Shown here piece by piece: positions 1-7,003 of a stretch of 40,518 nucleotides of DNA. The stretch spans positions 1 to 40,518 of the forward strand of contig ONEF01000015.1 of NCBI GenBank assembly GCA_900316795.1, in the 5' to 3' direction. The translations under genes were made by a program, and so were the position numbers. The notes under the pieces are model-generated. The model saw nothing but the letters and a program-made list of their open reading frames with translations, did no database searches and was not told the origin of the DNA. The stretch is from an uncultured Bacteroidales bacterium. GTDB taxonomy: Bacteria; Bacteroidota; Bacteroidia; Bacteroidales; UBA932. The number at the start of each line of letters is the position of its first letter. Positions within the stretch are counted from its first letter, which is position 1.

Positions 1-17
1 CTGCGTTCCGGTTTTGG

Positions 18-152
18 CGAAACGGGCTGCAAAGGTAGAAACTTTTTTCTGCTTTGCAAATTTTTTTCAAACTTTTTTTTGTGCGCCCTTTTCGTTCCTA
101 GTTTTTTCCGCCCCACGGAAGAGGCGTTTTTCCGAAACGGGCTGCAAAGGTA
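18..152. repeat. Direct repeat of a promoter/initiation block, 20 bp, two copies
   Basis: An identical 20-bp block occurs at 18-37 and at 133-152, start to start 115 bp. Read on the minus strand it is TACCTTTGCAGCCCGTTTCG. It therefore covers the -7 element (TACCTTTG) and about the first dozen bases downstream, so both the promoter core and the probable initially transcribed region are duplicated. The bases flanking the block differ apart from general A/T richness. The unit looks like a duplicated, strongly conserved start region rather than a transposon end. Confidence 0.75.
30..59 (-). promoter_or_regulatory. Proximal leftward promoter (TTG-N19-TACCTTTG)
   Basis: On the minus strand, TTG at 59-57 is followed after 19 bases by TACCTTTG at 37-30. 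This matches the Bacteroidetes housekeeping sigma pattern TTG / TAnnTTTG in both sequence and spacing. It points out of the left edge, so its gene is not visible. The very good match and the tandem arrangement suggest a highly expressed target, for example a stable RNA operon, but this is inference. Confidence 0.7.
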
Positions 153-173
153 ACAAACTTTTCAATTCAACAA
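145..173 (-). promoter_or_regulatory. Distal leftward promoter (TTG-N18-TACCTTTG)
   Basis: On the minus strand, TTG at 173-171 is followed after 18 bases by TACCTTTG at 152-145, the same -7 block as the proximal promoter. The spacer is one base shorter than the usual 19-21, so this copy may be weaker. Both copies point left, so transcripts from here run through the proximal promoter. Confidence 0.6.
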
Positions 174-348
174 AATTTTTTTGACAATATTTTTTCGCGG
201 ATACAGCAATCTTTCAAATTCTAACAAGAAAAATAACCACAACTAGCACACTGTATCCCATTTTTTATATATTTGCATCGTGAAAATAAAAAATTTCATA
301 TTACACTTTGTCAGTGCGGCTATTCATGTCCGACTTTAGCACCCTATT

Positions 349-373
349 CCCATACCGTTCCTACGGATATGGG
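349..373 (+). promoter_or_regulatory. Hairpin in the arginine-operon leader
   Basis: CCCATACCGT (349-358) pairs with ACGG-A-TATGGG (363-373), giving ten base pairs, a TCCT loop and one bulged A at 367. No U-run follows on either strand, so it is not an ordinary terminator. It lies about 110 nt upstream of the first gene and could be an attenuator part, a protein-binding RNA element or the remnant of one. Confidence 0.45.
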
Positions 374-395
374 GAGAAGGTGATTCCACGCATAT

Positions 396-409
396 AGAGA
401 ATTTTCTCT
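396..409. promoter_or_regulatory. Palindrome AGAGAA-TT-TTCTCT, possible operator
   Basis: A perfect 6+6 inverted repeat with a two-base centre. Its size and A/T-rich centre would suit a dimeric repressor such as ArgR, but the sequence is not a recognised ARG box. It lies downstream of the only candidate promoter box, so it could act as a roadblock site. This is speculative. Confidence 0.25.
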
Positions 410-481
410 CTTTCACAAACTACATATACCCAATTAGTTAACCATAAATGTGGCCGTTTAGGCATGCTATAGTTCCACAAA

Positions 482-1075
482 ATGAAAGTAGATATATTTA
501 CAGCAGACCAGACGCACTTCAAATATGCTGCTGAAATTGCAGAGATGATGTGCGAGTCTTCTAAAGAAAAGGGCACCAACCTTGCTCGCCGTACTCCTGA
601 GTACATAAAAGAGAAAATGGAAAACCATAAAGCCATAATTGCCTGTTTACCAGATGGTACACTGGCCGGGTTCTCATATATCGAGACCTGGAGCCATACC
701 AGGTTCGTGGCAAATTCCGGCCTTATTGTAGCTCCCCGGTTCAGAAACAGCGGGCTGGCAAGGCAGATCAAGCAAAAGATTTTTGAACTGTCCAGGCAGA
801 TGTATCCATTTGCAAAAATATTCAGCATAACTACAGGGATTGCTGTCATGAAAATAAACTACGAACTTGGTTTCAGGCCTGTCACTTTTTCAGAACTGAC
901 TCAGGAACAGGAGTTTTGGGATGGCTGCAAAGGGTGCCGCAATTACGACGTGCTCAAAAGGAACAACTTCAAGATCTGTCTCTGCACGGCACTGCTCTAC
1001 GATCCTTCTGAACACGAGACAAAGACTCGAGAAAGAAAATCGCTGAAACAAAAAATCAAGGCACTCCTTAAATAA
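482..1075 (+). CDS. GNAT acetyltransferase of the arginine cluster (putative N-acetylglutamate synthase)
   Basis: This 197-residue GNAT-fold protein is the first gene of the arginine cluster. The acetyl-CoA binding region is the stretch around ANSGLIVAPRFRNSGLARQI (about residues 78-97), where the R-x-x-G/A-type loop has become RNSGLA. A C-terminal part with GCKGC, NYD and CLCTALLYDP is, as I recall, shared by the protein that heads arginine operons in other Bacteroidetes. There it is the best candidate for the missing ArgA, making N-acetylglutamate from glutamate and acetyl-CoA. The reaction cannot be proved from sequence. The four cysteines near residues 143-162 are an oddity that might bind a metal. 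argG follows after 26 bases, so the two are probably co-transcribed. Confidence 0.75.
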   Translation: MKVDIFTADQTHFKYAAEIAEMMCESSKEKGTNLARRTPEYIKEKMENHKAIIACLPDGTLAGFSYIETWSHTRFVANSGLIVAPRFRNSGLARQIKQKIFELSRQMYPFAKIFSITTGIAVMKINYELGFRPVTFSELTQEQEFWDGCKGCRNYDVLKRNNFKICLCTALLYDPSEHETKTRERKSLKQKIKALLK

Positions 1076-1101
1076 TAATAGTAACCATAAACACCAGAAA
1101 A

Positions 1102-2310
1102 ATGAAGAAGAAAATCGTATTGGCATTCAGCGGAGGGCTTGATACATCTTTCTGCATCCCCTACCTCAAGGAACAGGGGTTTGAGGTCCACACAGTGAGC
1201 GTAAATACAGGGGGATTCTCTGAAGAAGAGGAAAAATCACTGGAAACCAGAGCTTTGGAACTAGGGGCCACAAGCCATGTCAATTCAAATATCGCTGATG
1301 AATACTACAGGAAAGGCATCAGGTTCCTCATTTACGGGAATATTCTCAAAAACTCGACATATCCGTTGAGCGTCAGCAGCGAGAGAGTATTCCAGGCACT
1401 GGAAGTCCTGAAACAAGCCAAGAGACTGGAGGCCGGGTTTGTGGCCCACGGAAGTACCGGAGCCGGAAACGACCAGGTAAGGTTTGATCTGGTCTTTGAT
1501 GTGTTAGCCCCTCAAATAAAGATAATTGCACCAATCAGAGACCATAACTTCCAAAGGAAGTATGAGATAGAATACCTTAAAAGCAAAGGATTCGATTATT
1601 CCTGGGAAAAAAGCAGGTACTCAATAAATCAAGGTCTATGGGGTACAAGTATTGGTGGAGAAGAAACATTGCACTCCGACGGGTTCCTTCCGGAGGCAGC
1701 TTATCCGCACAAGGCAACGGCCAAAGAAGAAAAGACGATAAGCATTGAGTTCATGAAAGGAGAACCCGCTGGAGTCAACGGAAAGATGGCAGGCCCTATT
1801 GAAACCATCCGGGAAATAGAAAGGATAGCTGCCCCTTATGGCATCGGAAGAGACATGCATGTCGGCGACACTATAATAGGTATAAAGGGAAGGGTCGGTT
1901 TTGAGGCCGCCGCTCCACTTATCATAATCAAAGCTCACCACCTGCTTGAGAAGCACGTTCTTGTCAAAGGACAGCTGAACTGGAAAGACCATATATCAGC
2001 CTTCTATGGCCAGCTCATGCACGAGGCACAGTATCTGGACCCTACCGCCAGGGATATGGAAGCTTTCCTGGAAAGTACACAGAAAAATGTAACCGGAAGT
2101 GTATCAGTCAGATTGAGGCCTTACAGTTTCATGGTCCTCGGATGCAGGAGCCCCTATGACCTGATGAATCCGGAATTCGGGTCATACGGAGAAGACAACA
2201 AATCCTATACTGCTCAGGATATAATCGGATTCACCAAGGTTCTGGCAAACCCTCTGAAGATCTACTACGGCCTGAGAGATGAAAACAGCACTTCAGTTGG
2301 TACAAAATGA
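1102..2310 (+). CDS. argG: Argininosuccinate synthase
   Basis: ArgG joins citrulline and aspartate using ATP to give argininosuccinate, the penultimate step of arginine synthesis, in the cytoplasm. The protein has 402 residues, the usual family length. The ATP pyrophosphatase P-loop SGGLDTS is at residues 10-16, and HGSTGAGNDQVRF near residue 115 is the family's second signature. The ATG is preceded by an A-rich stretch without a Shine-Dalgarno, normal for Bacteroidetes. Its TGA overlaps the ATG of the next gene (ATGA), which points to translational coupling with the deacetylase that supplies its substrate. Confidence 0.97.
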   Translation: MKKKIVLAFSGGLDTSFCIPYLKEQGFEVHTVSVNTGGFSEEEEKSLETRALELGATSHVNSNIADEYYRKGIRFLIYGNILKNSTYPLSVSSERVFQALEVLKQAKRLEAGFVAHGSTGAGNDQVRFDLVFDVLAPQIKIIAPIRDHNFQRKYEIEYLKSKGFDYSWEKSRYSINQGLWGTSIGGEETLHSDGFLPEAAYPHKATAKEEKTISIEFMKGEPAGVNGKMAGPIETIREIERIAAPYGIGRDMHVGDTIIGIKGRVGFEAAAPLIIIKAHHLLEKHVLVKGQLNWKDHISAFYGQLMHEAQYLDPTARDMEAFLESTQKNVTGSVSVRLRPYSFMVLGCRSPYDLMNPEFGSYGEDNKSYTAQDIIGFTKVLANPLKIYYGLRDENSTSVGTK

Positions 2311-3455
2311 CCTCAATCAGCAAAATAAAAAAGTCAGAAGACACTGTCCTCAGCGATATAGGCATCTTGTCTGAAAAGGCGTTAGACCTTCTCAGACAGA
2401 TAGTTGCAATTCCAGCTCCAAGCAGTCACGAGTCCAAGAGATGCCAGTTTCTTTACAAATGGGTTAAAAAGTTCCTGAAAGAATCCGCCCTGTCTCACAA
2501 AGCAAGTTGCAGCAGATCGGGAAACAACATCTTGCTTTATGCTCCGCGAGGCGGAAAGAAAAGCCTGCTTATGTGTGCTCACATGGATACTGTGCCTCCT
2601 TGCCTGGGATATTCCACCCAACCTTTCAGCCTGACAAGAAAAGGCGACAGATACATAGGACTCGGCAGCAATGACGACGGAGCTTCCATAGTCTGCATGT
2701 TGATGGCATTTTCCAAGGCCGCCGGCTCAGATAAAGGCTGCGGATTGCTTCTTTCCCTCACCTCCCAGGAGGAAACAGGAGGGGAAGGTGGCTTGCAGAT
2801 GGTGCTGGATAATCTGAAAAACAGCCAGAGTCTCCCCTATCCTGATTTTGCCCTGGTGGGAGAACCAACCGGAATGAAGGCTGCCATAGCAGAAAGAGGC
2901 CTTCTTGTTCTGGATGGCGAAGCCACCGGTTCCAGTTCCCATGCCTCTGAGGACAATCCTGATAATGCCATATATAAGGCAATGGCAGACATAAAGGCTA
3001 TCACCAGCACAAGATTCGGGAAAGTGTCCGAGATGATGGGGCCCGTTCATCTTGCCGTAACCCAGATAAATGCAGGTAAAGTCCACAATATGGTTCCCGA
3101 CCAGTGCCGCTATGTGGTTGACATACGGCCAAATGACAGATATACCAACCTTGAAATCTGGCAAAAGCTACAGGCCAGGATCCAGGGGACTTTGACACCA
3201 AGGAGGCTTGATCACAAGGTATCTGTAACTCCAGGCAACCATTTGCTGATGAAAGCAGTAAAAAGTTTGAACATAAAGACTTATGTATCAGCCACATCTT
3301 CTGACTGGTCCAAGCTTGACATCCCGGCAGTAAAGATTGGACCGGGAGACAGTTCAAGAAGCCACTCGGCAGATGAGTATATTACTGAAAAAGAGATTTA
3401 TACAGGCATAAAAAACTATTTGGCAATAATAAAAGCCATAGACAACGGCATCTAG
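2307..3455 (+). CDS. M20 family deacetylase, probable N-acetylcitrulline (or N-acetylornithine) deacetylase
   Basis: A 382-residue zinc-dependent M20 amidohydrolase. Metal and catalytic residues are visible: H92 and D94 in CAHMD, bridging D123 in SNDDG, catalytic E155 and metal ligand E156 in QEETGGEGG, a further acidic ligand in VGEPTG, and H353 in SRSHSADEY. The lid/dimer domain lies between about residues 190 and 310. In Bacteroidetes the arginine pathway runs through N-acetylcitrulline, whose deacetylation gives the citrulline used by ArgG. The ATGA overlap with argG and the position before argH support that role. Specificity for acetylcitrulline rather than acetylornithine is inferred from the phylum, not read from this sequence. 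Confidence 0.85.
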   Translation: MTSISKIKKSEDTVLSDIGILSEKALDLLRQIVAIPAPSSHESKRCQFLYKWVKKFLKESALSHKASCSRSGNNILLYAPRGGKKSLLMCAHMDTVPPCLGYSTQPFSLTRKGDRYIGLGSNDDGASIVCMLMAFSKAAGSDKGCGLLLSLTSQEETGGEGGLQMVLDNLKNSQSLPYPDFALVGEPTGMKAAIAERGLLVLDGEATGSSSHASEDNPDNAIYKAMADIKAITSTRFGKVSEMMGPVHLAVTQINAGKVHNMVPDQCRYVVDIRPNDRYTNLEIWQKLQARIQGTLTPRRLDHKVSVTPGNHLLMKAVKSLNIKTYVSATSSDWSKLDIPAVKIGPGDSSRSHSADEYITEKEIYTGIKNYLAIIKAIDNGI

Positions 3456-3474
3456 ACAGAATAAAATATTTGAA

Positions 3475-4779
3475 ATGGCAACACTTTGGGAAAAAGGCTT
3501 TATGACAGACAAAGCCGTAGAAAAGTTCACTTCAGGAAACGACCGCCAGCTTGACCTCAAGCTCGCAAAGTACGACGCAACGGGTTCCAAAGCCCATATT
3601 TCCATGCTGGCACAAGTCGGATTGCTACCCAAGGAAGAGGAGGAGATTCTGCAGCAGGGACTGGATGATATACTGGCAGAAATCAACAACGGAAAGTTTA
3701 CCCTCCAGGATTCGGTAGAAGACATTCATTCCCAGATAGAACTGCTGCTTACCAAAAAATATGGGGACATCGGCAGGAAAATCCATTCAGGAAGATCCCG
3801 CAACGACCAGGTCCTTCTTGACATCAAGCTTTTTCTGAAAGACGAATGTTCTCAAATCAAAAGGCAGATGCTGAAACTGTTCAATCTTCTGACAAGACTA
3901 GGAGAAAAGAACAAGGATATACTCATGCCAGGATATACCCATTACCAGATAGCTATGCCGTCATCTTTCGGCCTGTGGTTCGGAGCTTACGCTGAAGCCC
4001 TGGCAGAAGACATGCTGATGCTAAAGGCCGCATATAAAACCGCTGACATGAATCCGCTCGGCAGTTCTGCCGGATACGGGAACTCCTTGCCTTTGGACAG
4101 GGAGAAGACAACCAGGGATTTAGGCTTCAGCACATTAGCTGTCAATCCCATAGCAGCCCAAATGGGAAGGGGCAGATGCGAGAAAGCCTTTGCCGCAGCT
4201 TTGGGACAGATTGCATCTACATTGAACAAACTTGCCCAGGACTGCTGCCTGTACATGTGCCAGAATTTCGGTTTCATCTCTTTCCCTGACAACCTGACCA
4301 CCGGAAGCAGCATAATGCCGCAAAAGAAAAATCCGGACGTGTGGGAGATGATCCGGGGAAACTGCAACCTGATTAACTCCACCTACTCTCAGATCTGCTT
4401 GCTAACCGCCAATCTTCCACATGGTTACCACAGGGATTTCCAGCTTCTGAAGGATGTGGTCTTTCCTGCCTCCGAGAAGATGCACGAGTGCCTGGATATG
4501 GCTTACCTGATGCTGAAGAACATAAAATTGAACAAGGATATTCTCAGCGATCCGAAATATGAAACCATATTCTGCGTGGAGAAAGTGAACTCCCTGGTCC
4601 TTGAAGGTGTCCCCTTCCGCCAGGCCTATAAGAAAGTCGCTTCTGACATCCGGCAAAACGGATTTGAATTTCCTAAGGAAAAGATGAGCGTCAAAGGTTT
4701 GAGGCACACGCATACCGGAAGTCTCGGAAACCTGTCTTTTGACCTCATCAAAAAGAAAATGCGGCTTTCTACTTTCTAG
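3475..4779 (+). CDS. argH: Argininosuccinate lyase
   Basis: ArgH splits argininosuccinate into arginine and fumarate, the last step of the pathway. It is a member of the fumarase/aspartase superfamily with 434 residues. The family signature TGSSIMPQKKNPD is at residues 276-288, including the catalytic serine loop (S278/S279); SGRSRNDQ near residue 105 and the TPGYTH-like MPGYTHYQ near residue 150 are also present. It starts 19 bases after the deacetylase stop. The last codons lie inside a hairpin that appears to terminate the convergent RNase G transcript. Confidence 0.97.
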   Translation: MATLWEKGFMTDKAVEKFTSGNDRQLDLKLAKYDATGSKAHISMLAQVGLLPKEEEEILQQGLDDILAEINNGKFTLQDSVEDIHSQIELLLTKKYGDIGRKIHSGRSRNDQVLLDIKLFLKDECSQIKRQMLKLFNLLTRLGEKNKDILMPGYTHYQIAMPSSFGLWFGAYAEALAEDMLMLKAAYKTADMNPLGSSAGYGNSLPLDREKTTRDLGFSTLAVNPIAAQMGRGRCEKAFAAALGQIASTLNKLAQDCCLYMCQNFGFISFPDNLTTGSSIMPQKKNPDVWEMIRGNCNLINSTYSQICLLTANLPHGYHRDFQLLKDVVFPASEKMHECLDMAYLMLKNIKLNKDILSDPKYETIFCVEKVNSLVLEGVPFRQAYKKVASDIRQNGFEFPKEKMSVKGLRHTHTGSLGNLSFDLIKKKMRLSTF

Positions 4780-4788
4780 AAGCCGCAT
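4759..4788 (-). terminator. Terminator of RNase G, embedded in the 3' end of argH
   Basis: ATGCGGCTT (4759-4767) and AAGCCGCAT (4780-4788) form a perfect 9-bp stem with a 12-base loop. On the minus strand the stem is followed by TTTCTTTT, as expected for an intrinsic terminator of the leftward gene. On the + strand nothing U-rich follows the stem. The left arm and loop are argH coding sequence, including its TAG stop. Confidence 0.7.
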
Positions 4789-4809
4789 TGACAAAACTCT
4801 GTAAAGTTT

Positions 4810-6381
4810 CTACTCCTGATCCAGCGGTTTTCCGTCTTTGTCTGCCCAAACGGCATCCAGAAGCGGAAGTTCGCTGTCCACCCTTGTCTTGATGGTACAT
4901 CCGTATTTCTTGCAGAAATCCTTGATGATACTGCTTTGGAAGAACCCCTTGCGCTTTGTCAGATACGCCTCGAAAAGAGGGTTAAGGGTCAAGACAAAGG
5001 AATTTATGAACTTTTCCTTTGTATAATATGCAAGTTGTCTTTCAAGAGCTTCATCAGCGATAAGGCTTGGAGCTATCTCGCCAGTGCCGTGGCACATCGG
5101 ACAGGTCTCGTTAACTTTGATTTCAGTAGCCGGGCGCACCCTCTGACGGGTAATCTGCATGAGACCGAACTTGGTAAGAGGCAGCACATTATGCTTTGCC
5201 CTGTCATTTTGCATCAGTTCCTGCATGTGCTTGTAAAGCTTGTTGCGGTTCTCCGCGTTGTCCATATCTATGAAATCAACGACCACTATTCCGCCAAGGT
5301 CCCTGAGCCTCATCTGACGGGAAATCTCGTCAGCCGCATGCATGTTCACCTCGAAAATGTTATCTTCCTGTTCGACTCCTTTCTTTACCCTGGTGCCGCT
5401 GTTGACATCCACTACGTTCAGAGCCTCCGTATGTTCTATGACAAGATAAGCGCCTTTTTTAAGCGGCACCACCTTACCGAAAGAGCCTTTTATCTGTCTT
5501 GTGACATCGAACTCGTCAAAAATCGGCAGGGACCCTTTGTACAGTTTGACTATCTTTTCCTTTTCAGGGGCGATGGTCCTGATGTAATCTCTTATCTCAT
5601 AATAAGTTGATTCATCATTTACTTCTATTGAAGTGAAGGTGTCGTTAAGGAGGTCCCTCAGAATGGTGGTCGCTTTGCTGTTCTCAGTAAAGAGGAGCTG
5701 AGGAGGTTTGCTGCCAACTAGTTTACGGCATCCGCCTTCCCATTTTTCTATGAGAGAACTGAGTTCGGCATCCAGCACAGCCGCCTTCTTTCCTTCTGCG
5801 GCAGTACGTATGATTGCCCCGTAGTTTTTTGGCAATATACTCTGTACCAGATTTTCCAAACGTCTTTTTTCCTCTTTTGAAGATATCTTCTGAGAAATGC
5901 TGACCTTATCTGCAAAAGGCAGAAGAACTATATTCCTGCCTGCTATTGATATTTCTGCTGTCAGACGGGAACCTTTCGTAGAGATAGGTTCCTTTACTAC
6001 TTGGACAACAATCTGTTGCCCGGGTGACAAAACTTCATCGATACGGCCTTCCTTCTCCAGGACCGGACCGATTCTCACTTTGGAGTAGAATGCCTTTAGA
6101 TCACTCTCGGTGTTGATTTGCCTGACGAAATAGTCAAAAGCCTTGAAATTAAGGCCCAGGTCAAGATAGTGGATAAAAGCTTCTTTGTTGTCTCCGATAT
6201 CCACGAATGCGGCATTGAGAGCCGGCATCACCTTTTTGACTTTTCCGAGATAAACATCTCCGACACCGATGCTCTGCGCAGAGGAATTCTGTTCCTGGCT
6301 GATTTCCATCAACCGATGGTCTTCAAGCAGGGCCAAAGTGACTCTGGCAGGGCTTACATCAATGATAAGATCCTTCTCCAT
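4810..6381 (-). CDS. rng: Ribonuclease G/E family endoribonuclease
   Basis: RNase G cuts single-stranded, 5'-monophosphorylated RNA and takes part in rRNA maturation and mRNA turnover. The protein has 523 residues, close to RNase G and lacking the long C-terminal scaffold of RNase E. An S1-type RNA-binding region is near residues 37-130 (VYLGKVKKVMPALNAAFVDIG). The two catalytic Mg-binding aspartates are seen in NVVDVNSG and VVDFIDMDN, and the zinc-link motif CPMCHGTGEI is near residue 425. I use ATG at 6381; the codon before it (TTG) would add one residue. Transcription may continue from the HU operon through the hairpin at 6418-6444. Confidence 0.95.
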   Translation of the reverse strand: MEKDLIIDVSPARVTLALLEDHRLMEISQEQNSSAQSIGVGDVYLGKVKKVMPALNAAFVDIGDNKEAFIHYLDLGLNFKAFDYFVRQINTESDLKAFYSKVRIGPVLEKEGRIDEVLSPGQQIVVQVVKEPISTKGSRLTAEISIAGRNIVLLPFADKVSISQKISSKEEKRRLENLVQSILPKNYGAIIRTAAEGKKAAVLDAELSSLIEKWEGGCRKLVGSKPPQLLFTENSKATTILRDLLNDTFTSIEVNDESTYYEIRDYIRTIAPEKEKIVKLYKGSLPIFDEFDVTRQIKGSFGKVVPLKKGAYLVIEHTEALNVVDVNSGTRVKKGVEQEDNIFEVNMHAADEISRQMRLRDLGGIVVVDFIDMDNAENRNKLYKHMQELMQNDRAKHNVLPLTKFGLMQITRQRVRPATEIKVNETCPMCHGTGEIAPSLIADEALERQLAYYTKEKFINSFVLTLNPLFEAYLTKRKGFFQSSIIKDFCKKYGCTIKTRVDSELPLLDAVWADKDGKPLDQE

Positions 6382-6417
6382 CAAATGAATACACTAATAT
6401 CCATAAAGGATAACAAA

Positions 6418-6444
6418 GAGGACGACTATCTTTTAGTCGCCCTC
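6418..6444 (-). terminator. Hairpin between the COX24-type gene and rng (terminator or processing site)
   Basis: On the minus strand GAGGGCGACTA and TAGTCGTCCTC form an 11-bp stem with one G-U pair and a five-base loop, followed by TTTGTTAT. The U-run is short and broken, so it may terminate only part of the HU transcripts, or be a processing hairpin that separates the abundant HU/ribosomal message from the rng message. Confidence 0.55.
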
Positions 6445-6465
6445 TCAACTTCACGACAAGATGCC

Positions 6466-6558
6466 TTATTTGCGCTTCTTATGTCTGTTCTTACGCAGAC
6501 GCTTCTTGCGCTTGTGAGTGGCCATCTTGTGCCCTTTTCTTTTCTTTCCGCTTGGCAT
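6466..6558 (-). CDS. AURKAIP1/COX24-domain small basic protein, probable ribosome-associated protein
   Basis: A 30-residue, extremely basic protein beginning MPSGKKRK and ending RKNRHKKRK, with the central block MATHKRKKRLRKN. More than half of its residues are Lys, Arg or His. This matches the small COX24/AURKAIP1-type proteins annotated in Bacteroidetes; the eukaryotic relatives (mS38) bind the decoding-side rRNA of mitochondrial ribosomes. A role as a small-subunit protein is therefore likely but inferred. It starts five bases after the HU stop codon and so is almost certainly co-expressed with HU. Being so short, it is easily missed by gene callers. Confidence 0.8.
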   Translation of the reverse strand: MPSGKKRKGHKMATHKRKKRLRKNRHKKRK

Positions 6559-6563
6559 AATTA

Positions 6564-6848
6564 TTATTTTCTACCTCCCTTAACACCGCTCATGAAAACC
6601 TTAGCTGGTTTGAAAGCAGGAATGTTGTGAGCAGGAATAACCATTGTAGTGTTCTTTGAAATGTTTCTAGCTGTCTTCTTAGCTCTCTTCTTGATAACGA
6701 ATGAGCCGAAACCACGAAGGTAAACATTCTTTCCCTTTGCAAGGAAACCCTTCACTGCCGTCATGAAACCTTCAACAACGCGGGCAACGGTAACTTTCTC
6801 TAAGCCGGTCTGCTTAGCAACCTCGTTGATAATGTCAGATTTTGTCAT
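6564..6848 (-). CDS. HU family DNA-binding protein
   Basis: A 94-residue nucleoid protein of the HU/IHF family that bends DNA as a dimer. The start MTKSDIINEVAKQTGL is typical, as are RGFGSF near residue 45 and the beta-arm with the IPA...PAFKPAK block. In the arm the usual GRNP is replaced by ARNISKNT while the intercalating proline in VIPA is kept. A lysine/glycine tail (GVKGGRK) follows. It has a textbook promoter 39 bases upstream and leads the COX24-type gene, with rng further down. Confidence 0.95.
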   Translation of the reverse strand: MTKSDIINEVAKQTGLEKVTVARVVEGFMTAVKGFLAKGKNVYLRGFGSFVIKKRAKKTARNISKNTTMVIPAHNIPAFKPAKVFMSGVKGGRK

Positions 6849-6886
6849 AATACAATAAATGATAATTGGTGAATATTTTGTGGATG

Positions 6887-6916
6887 CAAATTTAGATTAT
6901 TTTTTTCTTCCTGCAA
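6887..6916 (-). promoter_or_regulatory. Promoter of the HU operon (TTG-N19-TAAATTTG)
   Basis: On the minus strand TTG at 6916-6914, then exactly 19 bases, then TAAATTTG at 6894-6887. Both elements and the spacing fit the Bacteroidetes primary sigma consensus. The expected transcript start leaves a leader of roughly 30 nt before the HU ATG at 6848. Confidence 0.8.
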
Positions 6917-6969
6917 AAAGATTTCCAAAAAAATAAGTGTGCCTGAGCTGTTTATGGAGCATATTATGT

Positions 6970-6977
6970 TATTTTTG
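6970..6977 (+). promoter_or_regulatory. Candidate -7 box (TATTTTTG) for the BamA/TamA-like gene
   Basis: TATTTTTG fits TAnnTTTG and lies 26 bases before the ATG at 7004. The -33 region has CTG rather than TTG, so confidence is limited. Confidence 0.4.
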
Positions 6978-7003
6978 TAACAATTTGGTGAGTTGTAACT
7001 CGT

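Larger units (their letters stand above)
174..481. other. Intergenic region: leader of the arginine operon
   Basis: No convincing gene lies here. A TAnnTTTG-like box on the + strand (TATATTTG at 268-275) could be the -7 element for the arginine operon, but no TTG sits 19-21 bases upstream, so support is weak. If it is used, the leader is about 200 nt. That leader holds a strong hairpin (349-373) and a small palindrome (396-409), listed separately. I do not recognise a known riboswitch or T-box. Confidence 0.4.

Noticed and set aside
349..373. The leader hairpin as an intrinsic terminator
   Set aside because: No U-run follows it on either strand, so it is reported only as a possible regulatory structure.
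4936..5610. 224-codon + strand frame opposite rng
   Set aside because: It is antisense to the RNase G catalytic region and has no recognisable domain or start signals.
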